DNA of 64,000 nucleotides, from positions 1 to 64,000 of the forward strand of contig QHSL01000067.1 of the NCBI GenBank assembly GCA_003220435.1, written 5' to 3'. The notes under the pieces are model-generated. The model saw only the letters and a program-made list of their open reading frames with translations, was not told the DNA's origin and did not search any database. This document shows, one piece after another, positions 8,320 to 15,486 of the stretch. Both the position numbers and the translations under genes were made by a program. Origin of the DNA: Candidatus Rokuibacteriota bacterium (GTDB lineage Bacteria; Methylomirabilota; Methylomirabilia; Rokubacteriales; CSP1-6). How positions within the stretch are numbered: the stretch's first letter is position 1; the number at the start of each line of letters is the position of its first letter.

Positions 8320-9906
8320 ATGCGCTCTCGCGGCTCGCGACTGTTGATCGGCTTGCTGGTGCTCGGGCTGGCCGCCATCCTCGTCCCGTCGGCCGGCGCC
8401 CAGAAGCGGGGCGGGACCCTGACGATCGTCCGTCCCACCGACCCGGTCTCGCTCGACCCGAACCTCGAAACCACGGCGCCCGGCGCCTGGGTCTACTTCA
8501 ACATGCTCGAGGGACTCCTGACCCTCGACGAGAAGGTGCAGGTCAAGCCGGCGCTGGCGACCTCGTACGAGGTGATGTCGCCGACCAAGGTGCGCTTCAA
8601 GCTGCGCCCCAACGTGAAGTTCCACGATGGAACCCCGTTCAACGCCGCCGCGGTGAAGTTCACGTACGACCGGGCGCTCAAGGGCACCCCGCCCGCGCGC
8701 TGGGCCAGCCTGGTGGGCTCGATGGATGGCGCCGAGGTGGTCGACGACCTCACCGTGGACATCGTCACCAAGGAGCCCTACGGCCCGATTCTCCGCACGC
8801 TGGCCATGTACTGCATGGGGATCGTGTCGCCGGCCGCCGTGCAAAAGATGGGAGCGGACTTCAGCCGGGCCCCGGTCGGCACCGGGCCGTTCAAGTTCGT
8901 GGAGTGGAAGACCAACACCCACGTGATCATCGAGCGGAACCCCGATTACTGGGGCGACAAGGCGCTGGTCGATCGCGTGATCTTCAAGGTCGTGCCCGAG
9001 GAGGGCGCCCGGATGATCGCGCTGCAGACCGGCGACGCTGACATGGTGCTGTTCCCCTCGCCGGCTCAACTGCCGGCGCTACGCAAGGATCCGAAGTTCA
9101 CCGTGCACGAGACGACCGGAATCCGGGTCGTCTTCGTAGGCCTGCACGCCGGCCAGCCGCCGCTCGACGACGTGCGCGTGCGGCAGGCCCTGCTTCACGC
9201 GGTCGACCGCAAGGCGATCCTCGACAACATCATGGAAGGCTCGGCCGGGCCGGCGCGCGGCGTGCTGGCGCCCGGCGTGTTCGGCTACAAGGACATGCAG
9301 CTCGAGCGCCTGTACCCGTTCGATCGCGGGCGGGCCAAGGCCTTGCTGGGCCAGGCCGGCTGGACGCCCGGACCCGACGGGATCATGAGCAAGGGGGGGC
9401 AGCGGCTCTCGCTGTCGTGGCTGGCCGCGCGGGGTCGCTATCCCAAGGACGGCGAGATCACCGAGGCCATCCAGGCGATGTTCAAAGAGGTCGGCGTCGA
9501 GGCGAAGGTGCAGATCCTCGAGTGGGCCGCGGTGTTCCAGCAGCTCCGCGGCGCCACGTTCAACCATCACCTGTTCACGCTGGGCTGGGTGACCTCCAAC
9601 GCCGACGCCGACTACTCGCTGTACGCGCTCTTCCACTCCAAGAATACGCCGCCGACCGGCTGGAACACCTCGCGCTACGCGAACCCCAGGATCGACGCGC
9701 TGGTCGAGCAGGCGCGCCGGAGCCTCAACCAGACCGAGCGCGAGAGGCTCTACGGCGAGGTGCAGGACATCCTCGCCAAGGAGATGGTGTGGATCCCGGT
9801 CTACACGACCAAGGAGATCATCGCGGCGCGCGCCGGCGTGAAGGGCTTCAACATCCATCCGGTCGAATACAACCTGGCCCTCTGGAAGACCTGGCTCGAC
9901 AAGTAA
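8320..9906 (+). CDS. Peptide/nickel-type ABC transporter substrate-binding protein
   Basis: A 528-residue solute-binding protein of family 5 (DppA/OppA type). A signal peptide (residues 1 to about 27, ending SAGA) is followed by the typical mature start KRGGTLTIVRPTDPVSLDPN. The conserved FRLRPNVKFHDG-like segment (here FKLRPNVKFHDGTPFNA), a GTGPFKF motif and an ERNPDYW stretch are all present. The length fits the family. It captures peptides or similar solutes in the periplasm for the two permeases encoded just downstream. The start ATG at 8320 has an AAAGGAG ribosome site and comes one base after the peptidase stop. Two hairpins follow the gene. The substrate cannot be read from the sequence. 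Confidence 0.9.
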   Translation: MRSRGSRLLIGLLVLGLAAILVPSAGAQKRGGTLTIVRPTDPVSLDPNLETTAPGAWVYFNMLEGLLTLDEKVQVKPALATSYEVMSPTKVRFKLRPNVKFHDGTPFNAAAVKFTYDRALKGTPPARWASLVGSMDGAEVVDDLTVDIVTKEPYGPILRTLAMYCMGIVSPAAVQKMGADFSRAPVGTGPFKFVEWKTNTHVIIERNPDYWGDKALVDRVIFKVVPEEGARMIALQTGDADMVLFPSPAQLPALRKDPKFTVHETTGIRVVFVGLHAGQPPLDDVRVRQALLHAVDRKAILDNIMEGSAGPARGVLAPGVFGYKDMQLERLYPFDRGRAKALLGQAGWTPGPDGIMSKGGQRLSLSWLAARGRYPKDGEITEAIQAMFKEVGVEAKVQILEWAAVFQQLRGATFNHHLFTLGWVTSNADADYSLYALFHSKNTPPTGWNTSRYANPRIDALVEQARRSLNQTERERLYGEVQDILAKEMVWIPVYTTKEIIAARAGVKGFNIHPVEYNLALWKTWLDK

Positions 9907-9907
9907 C

Positions 9908-9977
9908 ATGGGGGGCCCCGACATGGCCCCCCATACCCCCCAGCGTTCGGAGCGCCCCGGGGAACCCGGGTCGCTCC
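9908..9977 (+). other. Two strong hairpins between binding protein and permease genes
   Basis: The first is ATGGGGGGCC (9908-9917), loop CCGACAT, GGCCCCCCAT (9925-9934). The second pairs GGAGCG with CGCTCC (9949-9954/9972-9977) and, after one mismatch, CCCGGG with CCCGGG around a GAA loop. Neither has a T-run. Such structures after a binding-protein gene often protect its mRNA and lower expression of the following permeases; this is the likely role here. Confidence 0.65.
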
Positions 9978-9985
9978 TCTACTAA

Positions 9986-10909
9986 TTGCTGACGTTCGTC
10001 GTCCGCCGCCTCCTGCTCGCCGTGCCGGTCCTGCTCGGCGTGGTGTTCGTGGTCATGCTCACCATCGACCTGCTGCCGGGCGACGCGGTGACGCTGATGC
10101 TCGGCGAACACGCCACCAAGGACGCTGTCGCCAAGCTGCGCGAGCATCTCGGGCTCGACAAGCCGTTCCTCGTCCGGTACCTCGACTACGTGGGGCGGGT
10201 CGCCCGCGGCGACCTGGGGCGCTCGATCCAACAGAACCGCCCGGTGGCCGCCGAGCTGGCTGACGCGTGGCCGGCGACGCTCGAGCTGACGGTGGCCGCG
10301 CTGGTCATCGCCACCCTCGTCGGGATCGCGGCCGGCGTCGCCTCTGCGGTCCGGCCCAACTCGCTGTTCGACGGTCTGGCGCGGCTGGGCTCGCTCTTCG
10401 GGTTGTCGATGCCGATCTTCTGGACGGGCCTGGTCCTGATCGTCGTGTTCTCGCTGTGGCTCAACTGGCTCCCGGTGGGCGGCGCCGGCTCCCTCTCCCA
10501 TCTCGTGCTGCCGGCGGTGACGCTGGCGCTGCCGTCGGTGGCGATGATCGCGCGCATGACGCGCTCGGCCGTCCTCGACGTGCTGCGGGAAGACTACGTG
10601 CGCACCGCGCGCGCCAAAGGCGTGGGCGAGTTCTTGGTGCTGGCGCGGCACGCCCTGCGCAACGCCTTCATCCCGATCCTCACGCTGCTAGGCCTTCAAT
10701 CGGGCCAGCTCATGGGCGGCGCCGTCCTGACCGAAACGGTGTTCGCGTGGCCCGGGCTCGGCCGGCTGATGGTGAAGGCGATCTTCGCGCGCGACTACAT
10801 CCTGCTGCAGGGCGCGGTGCTGATCTTCGCGCTGGCCTTCGTCCTGATCAACCTGATCGTCGACCTCTCGTACGGTCTGCTCGACCCGCGGATCGGCCGC
10901 CAGGGATGA
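9986..10909 (+). CDS. ABC transporter permease, DppB type
   Basis: A 307-residue inner-membrane permease of the dipeptide/oligopeptide/nickel family. The N-terminus LTFVVRRLLLAVPVLLGVVF is the typical DppB opening, and the ATPase-docking EAA loop is visible as DYVRTARAKGVGEFLVLARH. About six membrane helices are expected. The start is a TTG at 9986, chosen because the conserved N-terminus begins there; no upstream ATG fits. It follows the binding-protein gene and its hairpins and is separated from the second permease by a tandem repeat. Confidence 0.9.
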   Translation: MLTFVVRRLLLAVPVLLGVVFVVMLTIDLLPGDAVTLMLGEHATKDAVAKLREHLGLDKPFLVRYLDYVGRVARGDLGRSIQQNRPVAAELADAWPATLELTVAALVIATLVGIAAGVASAVRPNSLFDGLARLGSLFGLSMPIFWTGLVLIVVFSLWLNWLPVGGAGSLSHLVLPAVTLALPSVAMIARMTRSAVLDVLREDYVRTARAKGVGEFLVLARHALRNAFIPILTLLGLQSGQLMGGAVLTETVFAWPGLGRLMVKAIFARDYILLQGAVLIFALAFVLINLIVDLSYGLLDPRIGRQG

Positions 10910-10919
10910 CCCCGGCCAC

Positions 10920-11057
10920 GACGGGTATCTGCCCGAACCTCGGGCGCCGGAGCCCTGCGCAGGCGCCCCGAGGGCAAGGCATGACCATGACAGATCTTTG
11001 CCCGACCGTCGGGCGCCGGAGCCCTGCGCAGGCGCCCCGACGGCAAATCTAATGAAC
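10920..11057. repeat. 69-bp tandem repeat with covarying hairpins
   Basis: Two copies (10920-10988 and 10989-11057) lie between the permease genes; the second runs into the first codons of the downstream gene. A core of about 30 bp is identical. Each copy folds into a hairpin with a bulged stem around a 13-base loop. One stem pair is C-G in copy 1 (10939 with 10972) and G-C in copy 2 (11008 with 11041), so pairing is kept despite the change. Confidence 0.85.
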
Positions 11058-11885
11058 GCCTGGGCGCGCTTCAGGAGGAACCGCCTGGCGCTCGTGGGTC
11101 TGGCGCTGGTCGTTTTGCTCGCCCTCAGCGCGGTGCTGGCGCCGTGGCTCGCCCCCTACGATCCGGCACGCCAGAGCCTCATCGAGAAGCGCGCGCGACC
11201 CGGCGCCAAGTACCTGCTCGGTGCCGACGAGTTCGGCCGCGACATCCTCTCCCGCGTGATCTACGGCGCCCGCGTGGCCCTGTTGGTCGGTGTGCTATCG
11301 TCGGCGATCGCGCTCGTTGGTGGGCTGCTCCTCGGCGTCATCGCCGGCTTCGCCGGCGGGTGGCTCGACGCCGTGATGATGCGCGCGCTCGAGATCCTCC
11401 TCGCCTTTCCCTACCTCTTGCTGGCACTTGCGATCGTCGCCGCCCTTGGCACCGGCACCTTGAACACCACGATCGCGGTCGGCATCTGGGGCGTGCCGGC
11501 GGTCACCCGAATCGTCCGCGGCTCGGTGCTGGCGCTACGCGAGGCCGAGTACGTGGGGGCGGCGCGTGCGCTCGGCGCGCCCTCGCCCGCGCTGCTGCGC
11601 CGCCACATCCTGCCCAACATCGTCCCGGGGCTGATCGTCTACGGCACGCTCTTCATGGCCAACGCAATACTGTTGGAGGCGGCGCTGTCCTTCCTGGGGC
11701 TGGGCGTCCAGCCGCCGACCGCGTCGTGGGGGCTGATGGTCTCCACTGGCCGGGACGTGCTGCTGGTGGCACCCCACGTCGCGACGGTGCCCGGGCTGGC
11801 GATCATGGTCGCCGTGCTCGCCTTCAACCTCGTGGGCGACGGTCTCCGGGACGCGCTCGATCCGCGCCTGCGCGGCAGCGTCTGA
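11052..11885 (+). CDS. ABC transporter permease, DppC type
   Basis: A 277-residue partner permease of the same peptide/nickel importer. The N-terminus NAWARFRRNRLALVGLALV and the conserved LGADEFGRDILSRVIYGAR segment are diagnostic for DppC proteins. The EAA loop reads EYVGAARALGAPSPALLRRH. The ATG at 11052 is used; in-frame codons upstream lie inside the tandem repeat. No DppD or DppF ATPase follows, so the ATPase must come from another locus or be shared. The next gene begins 114 bases later, which fits the end of the transport operon. Confidence 0.9.
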   Translation: MNAWARFRRNRLALVGLALVVLLALSAVLAPWLAPYDPARQSLIEKRARPGAKYLLGADEFGRDILSRVIYGARVALLVGVLSSAIALVGGLLLGVIAGFAGGWLDAVMMRALEILLAFPYLLLALAIVAALGTGTLNTTIAVGIWGVPAVTRIVRGSVLALREAEYVGAARALGAPSPALLRRHILPNIVPGLIVYGTLFMANAILLEAALSFLGLGVQPPTASWGLMVSTGRDVLLVAPHVATVPGLAIMVAVLAFNLVGDGLRDALDPRLRGSV

Positions 11886-11907
11886 GGGAGGGGGCGCCGG
11901 CTCGGTG

Positions 11908-11913
11908 TAGAAT
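11908..11913 (+). promoter_or_regulatory. Possible -10 element before the PEP-mutase-like gene
   Basis: TAGAAT preceded by GTG (ggtgTAGAAT). It would give a leader of roughly 80 bases before the ATG at 12000, which has its own GAGGAGAGG ribosome site. No clear -35 hexamer was found. Confidence 0.3.
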
Positions 11914-11999
11914 CCCGGCAACGGCGATGCGCGCTGCAGCACGGCCTGGGGGTGGGCCCGGCGTGCGGGCGCGGCGGTGAACGAGGAGAGGACCCGACC

Positions 12000-12869
12000 A
12001 TGTCGCTTCGCGCGTTGATCCAGAGGCCGATGCCGGTGACCGCGCCGCTGGTCCTGAATCCGCTGATGGCGCGCATGGCCGAGGCCGCGGGCTTTCCGGC
12101 CGGCTACGTCGGCGGCGGCTCGACCGGCTACCAGAAAGTCGCGCTCGAGGCGAACCTCAACGTGACCGAGATGTGCCAGATGGCCGTCGACATCGGCGCC
12201 GTCTCGTCGCTCCCGCTCATTCTCGACGGCGCCTGTGGCTACGGCGATCCGATGCACATGCACCGGACGATCGGCATGAGCGAGGCGGCGGGCTTCGCGG
12301 CGATCGAGATCGAGGACCAGCTCGTGCCCAAGCGCGCCCACCATCACGTCGGGATCGAGCACATGATCCCGATGGAGCTGATGGCGGCCAAGGTGAAAGA
12401 AGCGGTGGCGGCGCGGCGCAACCCGGATTTCCTCATCGTCGCCCGCACCAACGCGATCCGCGCGAGCAACCTGGACGACGCGCTCCGTCGCGGGGACGCG
12501 TACAAGAAGGCCGGCGCCGACCTGCTGCTGCTCTCGATGGCCCACAAGCCGGAGCAGCTGCGCGCGATCGCCGAGCGACTCGGCGGGCCGCTGATGTACC
12601 TCGCCGGCCGCGGCGGGCTGGCCGGCCTGGGGCTGACGCTGGCCGACCTGGGCGGCCTCGGTTACAAGATCGTCGCGGATCCCTCGACGCCGCTGCTGGC
12701 GGCCTACGAGGCGTGGAAGAAGGTCTACGGGGAGCTCGCCGACGGCTTCGGCGCCAACGTGAAGACGAAGCCCGACTGGAGTCCCGTCGAGAAGGACATG
12801 CTGAACGTGATCCAGCTCGAGAAGCTGCTGGCGATCGAGCGCGCGACCGTCGAGAACGGGAAGCACTGA
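12000..12869 (+). CDS. Isocitrate lyase / PEP mutase superfamily enzyme
   Basis: A 289-residue TIM-barrel enzyme of the superfamily that makes or breaks C-C or C-P bonds next to a carboxylate. The EDQ...PKR element is present but continues AHHHVG rather than the KKCGH of isocitrate lyase, so it lacks the lyase Cys and is not isocitrate or 2-methylisocitrate lyase. The metal-site segment usually written D-x-D-x-GYG reads DGACGYG (76-82), so the second Asp is Ala. The closest roles would be carboxyphosphonoenolpyruvate-type or oxaloacetate/dimethylmalate-type enzymes. It lies 12 bases before a Rieske oxygenase, which suggests a shared catabolic pathway. Confidence 0.8.
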   Translation: MSLRALIQRPMPVTAPLVLNPLMARMAEAAGFPAGYVGGGSTGYQKVALEANLNVTEMCQMAVDIGAVSSLPLILDGACGYGDPMHMHRTIGMSEAAGFAAIEIEDQLVPKRAHHHVGIEHMIPMELMAAKVKEAVAARRNPDFLIVARTNAIRASNLDDALRRGDAYKKAGADLLLLSMAHKPEQLRAIAERLGGPLMYLAGRGGLAGLGLTLADLGGLGYKIVADPSTPLLAAYEAWKKVYGELADGFGANVKTKPDWSPVEKDMLNVIQLEKLLAIERATVENGKH

Positions 12870-12881
12870 GGGAGGCCGGGC

Positions 12882-14189
12882 ATGCTTTCGCGAGAAGACA
12901 ACGAGCTCCTGTGCCGGGTCGGACGCGGCACGCCGATGGGCGACCTGCTGCGCCACTACTGGCTACCGTTCCTGCCGTCGACGGAGTTGCCGGAGCCCGA
13001 CTGCCCGCCGAAGAAGGTCCGACTGCTCGGCGAGGACCTCGTCACCTTCCGCGACACCCAGGGCCAGGTGGGGCTGTTCGCCGCCAACTGCCCCCATCGC
13101 GGCGCCTCACTGTTCTTCGGCCGGAACGAGGAGTGCGGGCTCCGCTGCGTGTACCACGGCTGGAAGTTCGACGTGACCGGCCGGTGCGTCGACATGCCGA
13201 ACGAGCCCGAGGGATCCACCTTCAAGGACAAGGTGCGCGCCCGCGCCTACCCCTGCCGCGACGTCAACGGCGTCCTGTGGACGTACATGGGGCCGCGCGA
13301 GACCGCGCCGGCGCTCCCGGCGTTCGAGATCAACACGCTGCCGCCCGAGCACGTCTACCCGCCGCTCATGATGCTCGAGGAGTGCAACTGGGTGCAGGCG
13401 CTCGAGGGCGACATCGACTCCTCTCACATCGACTACGTCCACGCCAAGCTCCGCCCCGACAGCAAGCAGCGCGGCACCTTCCACCAGGACAAGCGGGCGC
13501 GGCTCGAGGTACTCCCGACGGACTACGGCGCCTGCTACTCGGCGCGGCGGCGGTGGGACGTCGACGGCCTCTACTGGCACCGGATCACGCAGTTCATCCT
13601 GCCCTTCTTCTCGATGATCGCCGCCAGCGATCCCAACCTCGTCTCGGCGCGCGCGTGGGTGCCGCTGGACGACAACTACAATCTCCAGATCATGATGCGC
13701 GGGCGGCTGGACCGGCCGGTGACGGACCAGGAGCGGGCGCAGACGCGCAACCCGTTCAACGCCTGGGGCGGATACGTCGAGGCGACCAGCGACCCGTACA
13801 CGCGCTTCTACACGAAGGCCAACATCCACAACGACTACCTCCTCGACCGCCAGCTCGCGAAGAACGAGCTGATGATCGGGATCCCGTTCCTGGTGAATTT
13901 GCAAGATCGGGCGATGACCGAGACGATGGGCCCGATCTACGACCGGACGAACGAGCACCTCGGGACCACCGACGCGATGGTGATCTACGTCCGGCGGCGG
14001 CTGATCGACGCGGCCCGCGCGCTCCGCGAGCAGGGCGTGGTGCCGGCCAACGTCGACGACGCGGCGATGTGCCGCGTGCGCCCGGCGTCGGTGCTGCTGC
14101 CCGAGGGCGACAGCTGGATCACGGCGACGGACAAGGCGCGGCAGTCGGACTCCGGCGTGCCGATCGCCTACGTGCCGTTCGCCCAATGA
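12882..14189 (+). CDS. Rieske non-heme iron aromatic ring-hydroxylating oxygenase, alpha subunit
   Basis: A 435-residue oxygenase of the phthalate-4,5-dioxygenase / vanillate-demethylase class, which inserts oxygen into or demethylates aromatic acids with electrons from a reductase. The Rieske cluster ligands are Cys70 and His72 (CPHRG) and Cys89 and His92 (CVYHGW). The mononuclear iron site is visible at EGDIDSSHIDYVH with His182 and His187. No reductase or ferredoxin gene is adjacent, so the electron donor is encoded elsewhere. The start is ATG at 12882. The stop overlaps the next ATG by four bases, so a small HicB-like protein is co-translated. Confidence 0.9.
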   Translation: MLSREDNELLCRVGRGTPMGDLLRHYWLPFLPSTELPEPDCPPKKVRLLGEDLVTFRDTQGQVGLFAANCPHRGASLFFGRNEECGLRCVYHGWKFDVTGRCVDMPNEPEGSTFKDKVRARAYPCRDVNGVLWTYMGPRETAPALPAFEINTLPPEHVYPPLMMLEECNWVQALEGDIDSSHIDYVHAKLRPDSKQRGTFHQDKRARLEVLPTDYGACYSARRRWDVDGLYWHRITQFILPFFSMIAASDPNLVSARAWVPLDDNYNLQIMMRGRLDRPVTDQERAQTRNPFNAWGGYVEATSDPYTRFYTKANIHNDYLLDRQLAKNELMIGIPFLVNLQDRAMTETMGPIYDRTNEHLGTTDAMVIYVRRRLIDAARALREQGVVPANVDDAAMCRVRPASVLLPEGDSWITATDKARQSDSGVPIAYVPFAQ

Positions 14190-14482
14190 GCGCGTTCGAG
14201 CCCGATCCCGGCGCGGCGCTGGATCTCGCCTATTACGAAGCCGTGCCCTACCTGCTGGTGGTCGAGTCGGTGGAGCGGGGTGGGGAGTGGGTGCGGCGCG
14301 CCGAGCATCCGGAGCTTCCCGGGTGCTTCGCCGAGGCGGCCTCGGCGGTGGAAGCGATCGAGAAGCTCGGCGCGGAGCGGCTCCGCCTGTTGCGGCATCT
14401 CTGGGACGGCGGCGCCCCGATCCCCGTTCCCCGCCCGGCTCTTACCGCGCTCCTCGACCTCGCACGGCGGGCTACTCAGTAA
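14186..14482 (+). CDS. HicB-like small protein coupled to the Rieske oxygenase
   Basis: A 98-residue protein whose centre (YYEAVPYLLVVE ... ELPGCFAEA ... AIEKLGAERLRLL) has the layout of the HicB/UPF0150 fold: a beta sheet that usually reads the PELPGC motif and then one helix. In toxin-antitoxin pairs HicB is the antitoxin of HicA, but no HicA-like gene is adjacent and no DNA-binding extension is seen. It overlaps the oxygenase by four bases and the convergent dehydrogenase gene by seven. A role linked to the oxygenase is possible but only inferred from the overlap. Confidence 0.65.
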   Translation: MSAFEPDPGAALDLAYYEAVPYLLVVESVERGGEWVRRAEHPELPGCFAEAASAVEAIEKLGAERLRLLRHLWDGGAPIPVPRPALTALLDLARRATQ

Positions 14483-15477
14483 CCCTTCGCGCGGTCGACC
14501 AGGTTCAGCAGCGGCGCGCCGGCCAGATAGCGCCGCAGATTCTCGGCGAACAGCGTGCAGCAGTCGTCGTCGTAGCTCGCCACGAACCCGGACACGTGCG
14601 GCGAGAGGATCACGTTGTCGACGCCGTAGAGCGGATGCCCCCGCGCTGGCGGCTCCTGCGCGAAGACGTCGACCGCCGCGCCGGCGATGCGCTTCTCGGC
14701 CAGCGCCGCGGCGAGCGCTCGCTCGTCGACGCTGGCGCCGCGTCCGACGTTGATGAAGTAGGCCGTCGACTTCATCGCGCCGAGCTCGCGGGCGCCGATC
14801 ATCTGCTGCGTCTCGCGCGTGAGCGGCGCGCACATCACGACGGCGTCCGACCGTGCCATCAGTTCGCCCAGCTGCGCGGGCGAGAACCACACGTCGGGCA
14901 GGGCGCCCTCGGGATCGCCGGTGCCGGCCGGGCAGTAGCCTGGATCGACCCGGCGCGACGGGTCTCGCTTGCAGGCCAGCACGCGCATCGCGAACGCGGT
15001 CCTGGCGATGCGGGCGAGCTCGCGTCCGATGCTGCCGTAGCCGATCACCCCGAGGGTGGCGCCCCGCACCGCGGTCGGGACGAACAGCGGCCAGCGCTGC
15101 TCGTCGGGCGGCCACGTGCCCCTGCCCTGCCACTCGACCATCCGCGGCACGCGATGGGCCAGCGCCAGCAGGGCCGTGATCGCGTACTCGGCGACCGTCG
15201 CCGCGTGCACGCCGCTCGCGGTGGTGAGGGCGATATCACCGTTGGCGTAGATCGGATGGTCGTAGAGCCCGTTCACCCCGGCCATGTGCACCTGCACCCA
15301 CTTGAGGCCGGGCGCTCGCGCCGGATCGTCGGGCAGCGCGACCGCATAGAGAATCTCCGCGCCCGAGTAGTCGGCGGTGTCCGCGTCGGCGCGCGTCACG
15401 GTGAGCTTGGGCGAGACTCGTCGAAGTCGATCCAGCCGGGCCTCGTCGAAGGCCGTCGTCACGAGCACGTTCACCAT
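14476..15477 (-). CDS. D-2-hydroxyacid dehydrogenase
   Basis: A 333-residue NAD(P)-dependent dehydrogenase that reduces 2-keto acids to D-2-hydroxy acids, or the reverse. The nucleotide site appears as GVIGYGSIGRELA. The catalytic Arg is in INVGRGASVDE, the Glu in VFAQEP and the His in LSPHVSGF, so the triad is complete. The N-terminal half forms the substrate domain. It resembles the phosphoglycerate dehydrogenase / glyoxylate-hydroxypyruvate reductase branch, but the substrate is not evident. The 3' end overlaps the convergent HicB-like gene by seven bases. It lies ten bases after the UPF0182 gene on the same strand. Confidence 0.9.
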   Translation of the reverse strand: MVNVLVTTAFDEARLDRLRRVSPKLTVTRADADTADYSGAEILYAVALPDDPARAPGLKWVQVHMAGVNGLYDHPIYANGDIALTTASGVHAATVAEYAITALLALAHRVPRMVEWQGRGTWPPDEQRWPLFVPTAVRGATLGVIGYGSIGRELARIARTAFAMRVLACKRDPSRRVDPGYCPAGTGDPEGALPDVWFSPAQLGELMARSDAVVMCAPLTRETQQMIGARELGAMKSTAYFINVGRGASVDERALAAALAEKRIAGAAVDVFAQEPPARGHPLYGVDNVILSPHVSGFVASYDDDCCTLFAENLRRYLAGAPLLNLVDRAKGY

Positions 15478-15486
15478 GCAGGGGCG

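Noticed and set aside
12000-12869. Isocitrate lyase or 2-methylisocitrate lyase
   Set aside because: The catalytic Cys motif KKCGH is replaced by AHHHV and one metal Asp is missing.
12173-14185. A long plus-strand frame through the PEP-mutase-like and Rieske genes
   Set aside because: Only its last 98 codons (14186-14482) are a real gene; the rest is a shifted frame over two well-supported coding sequences.
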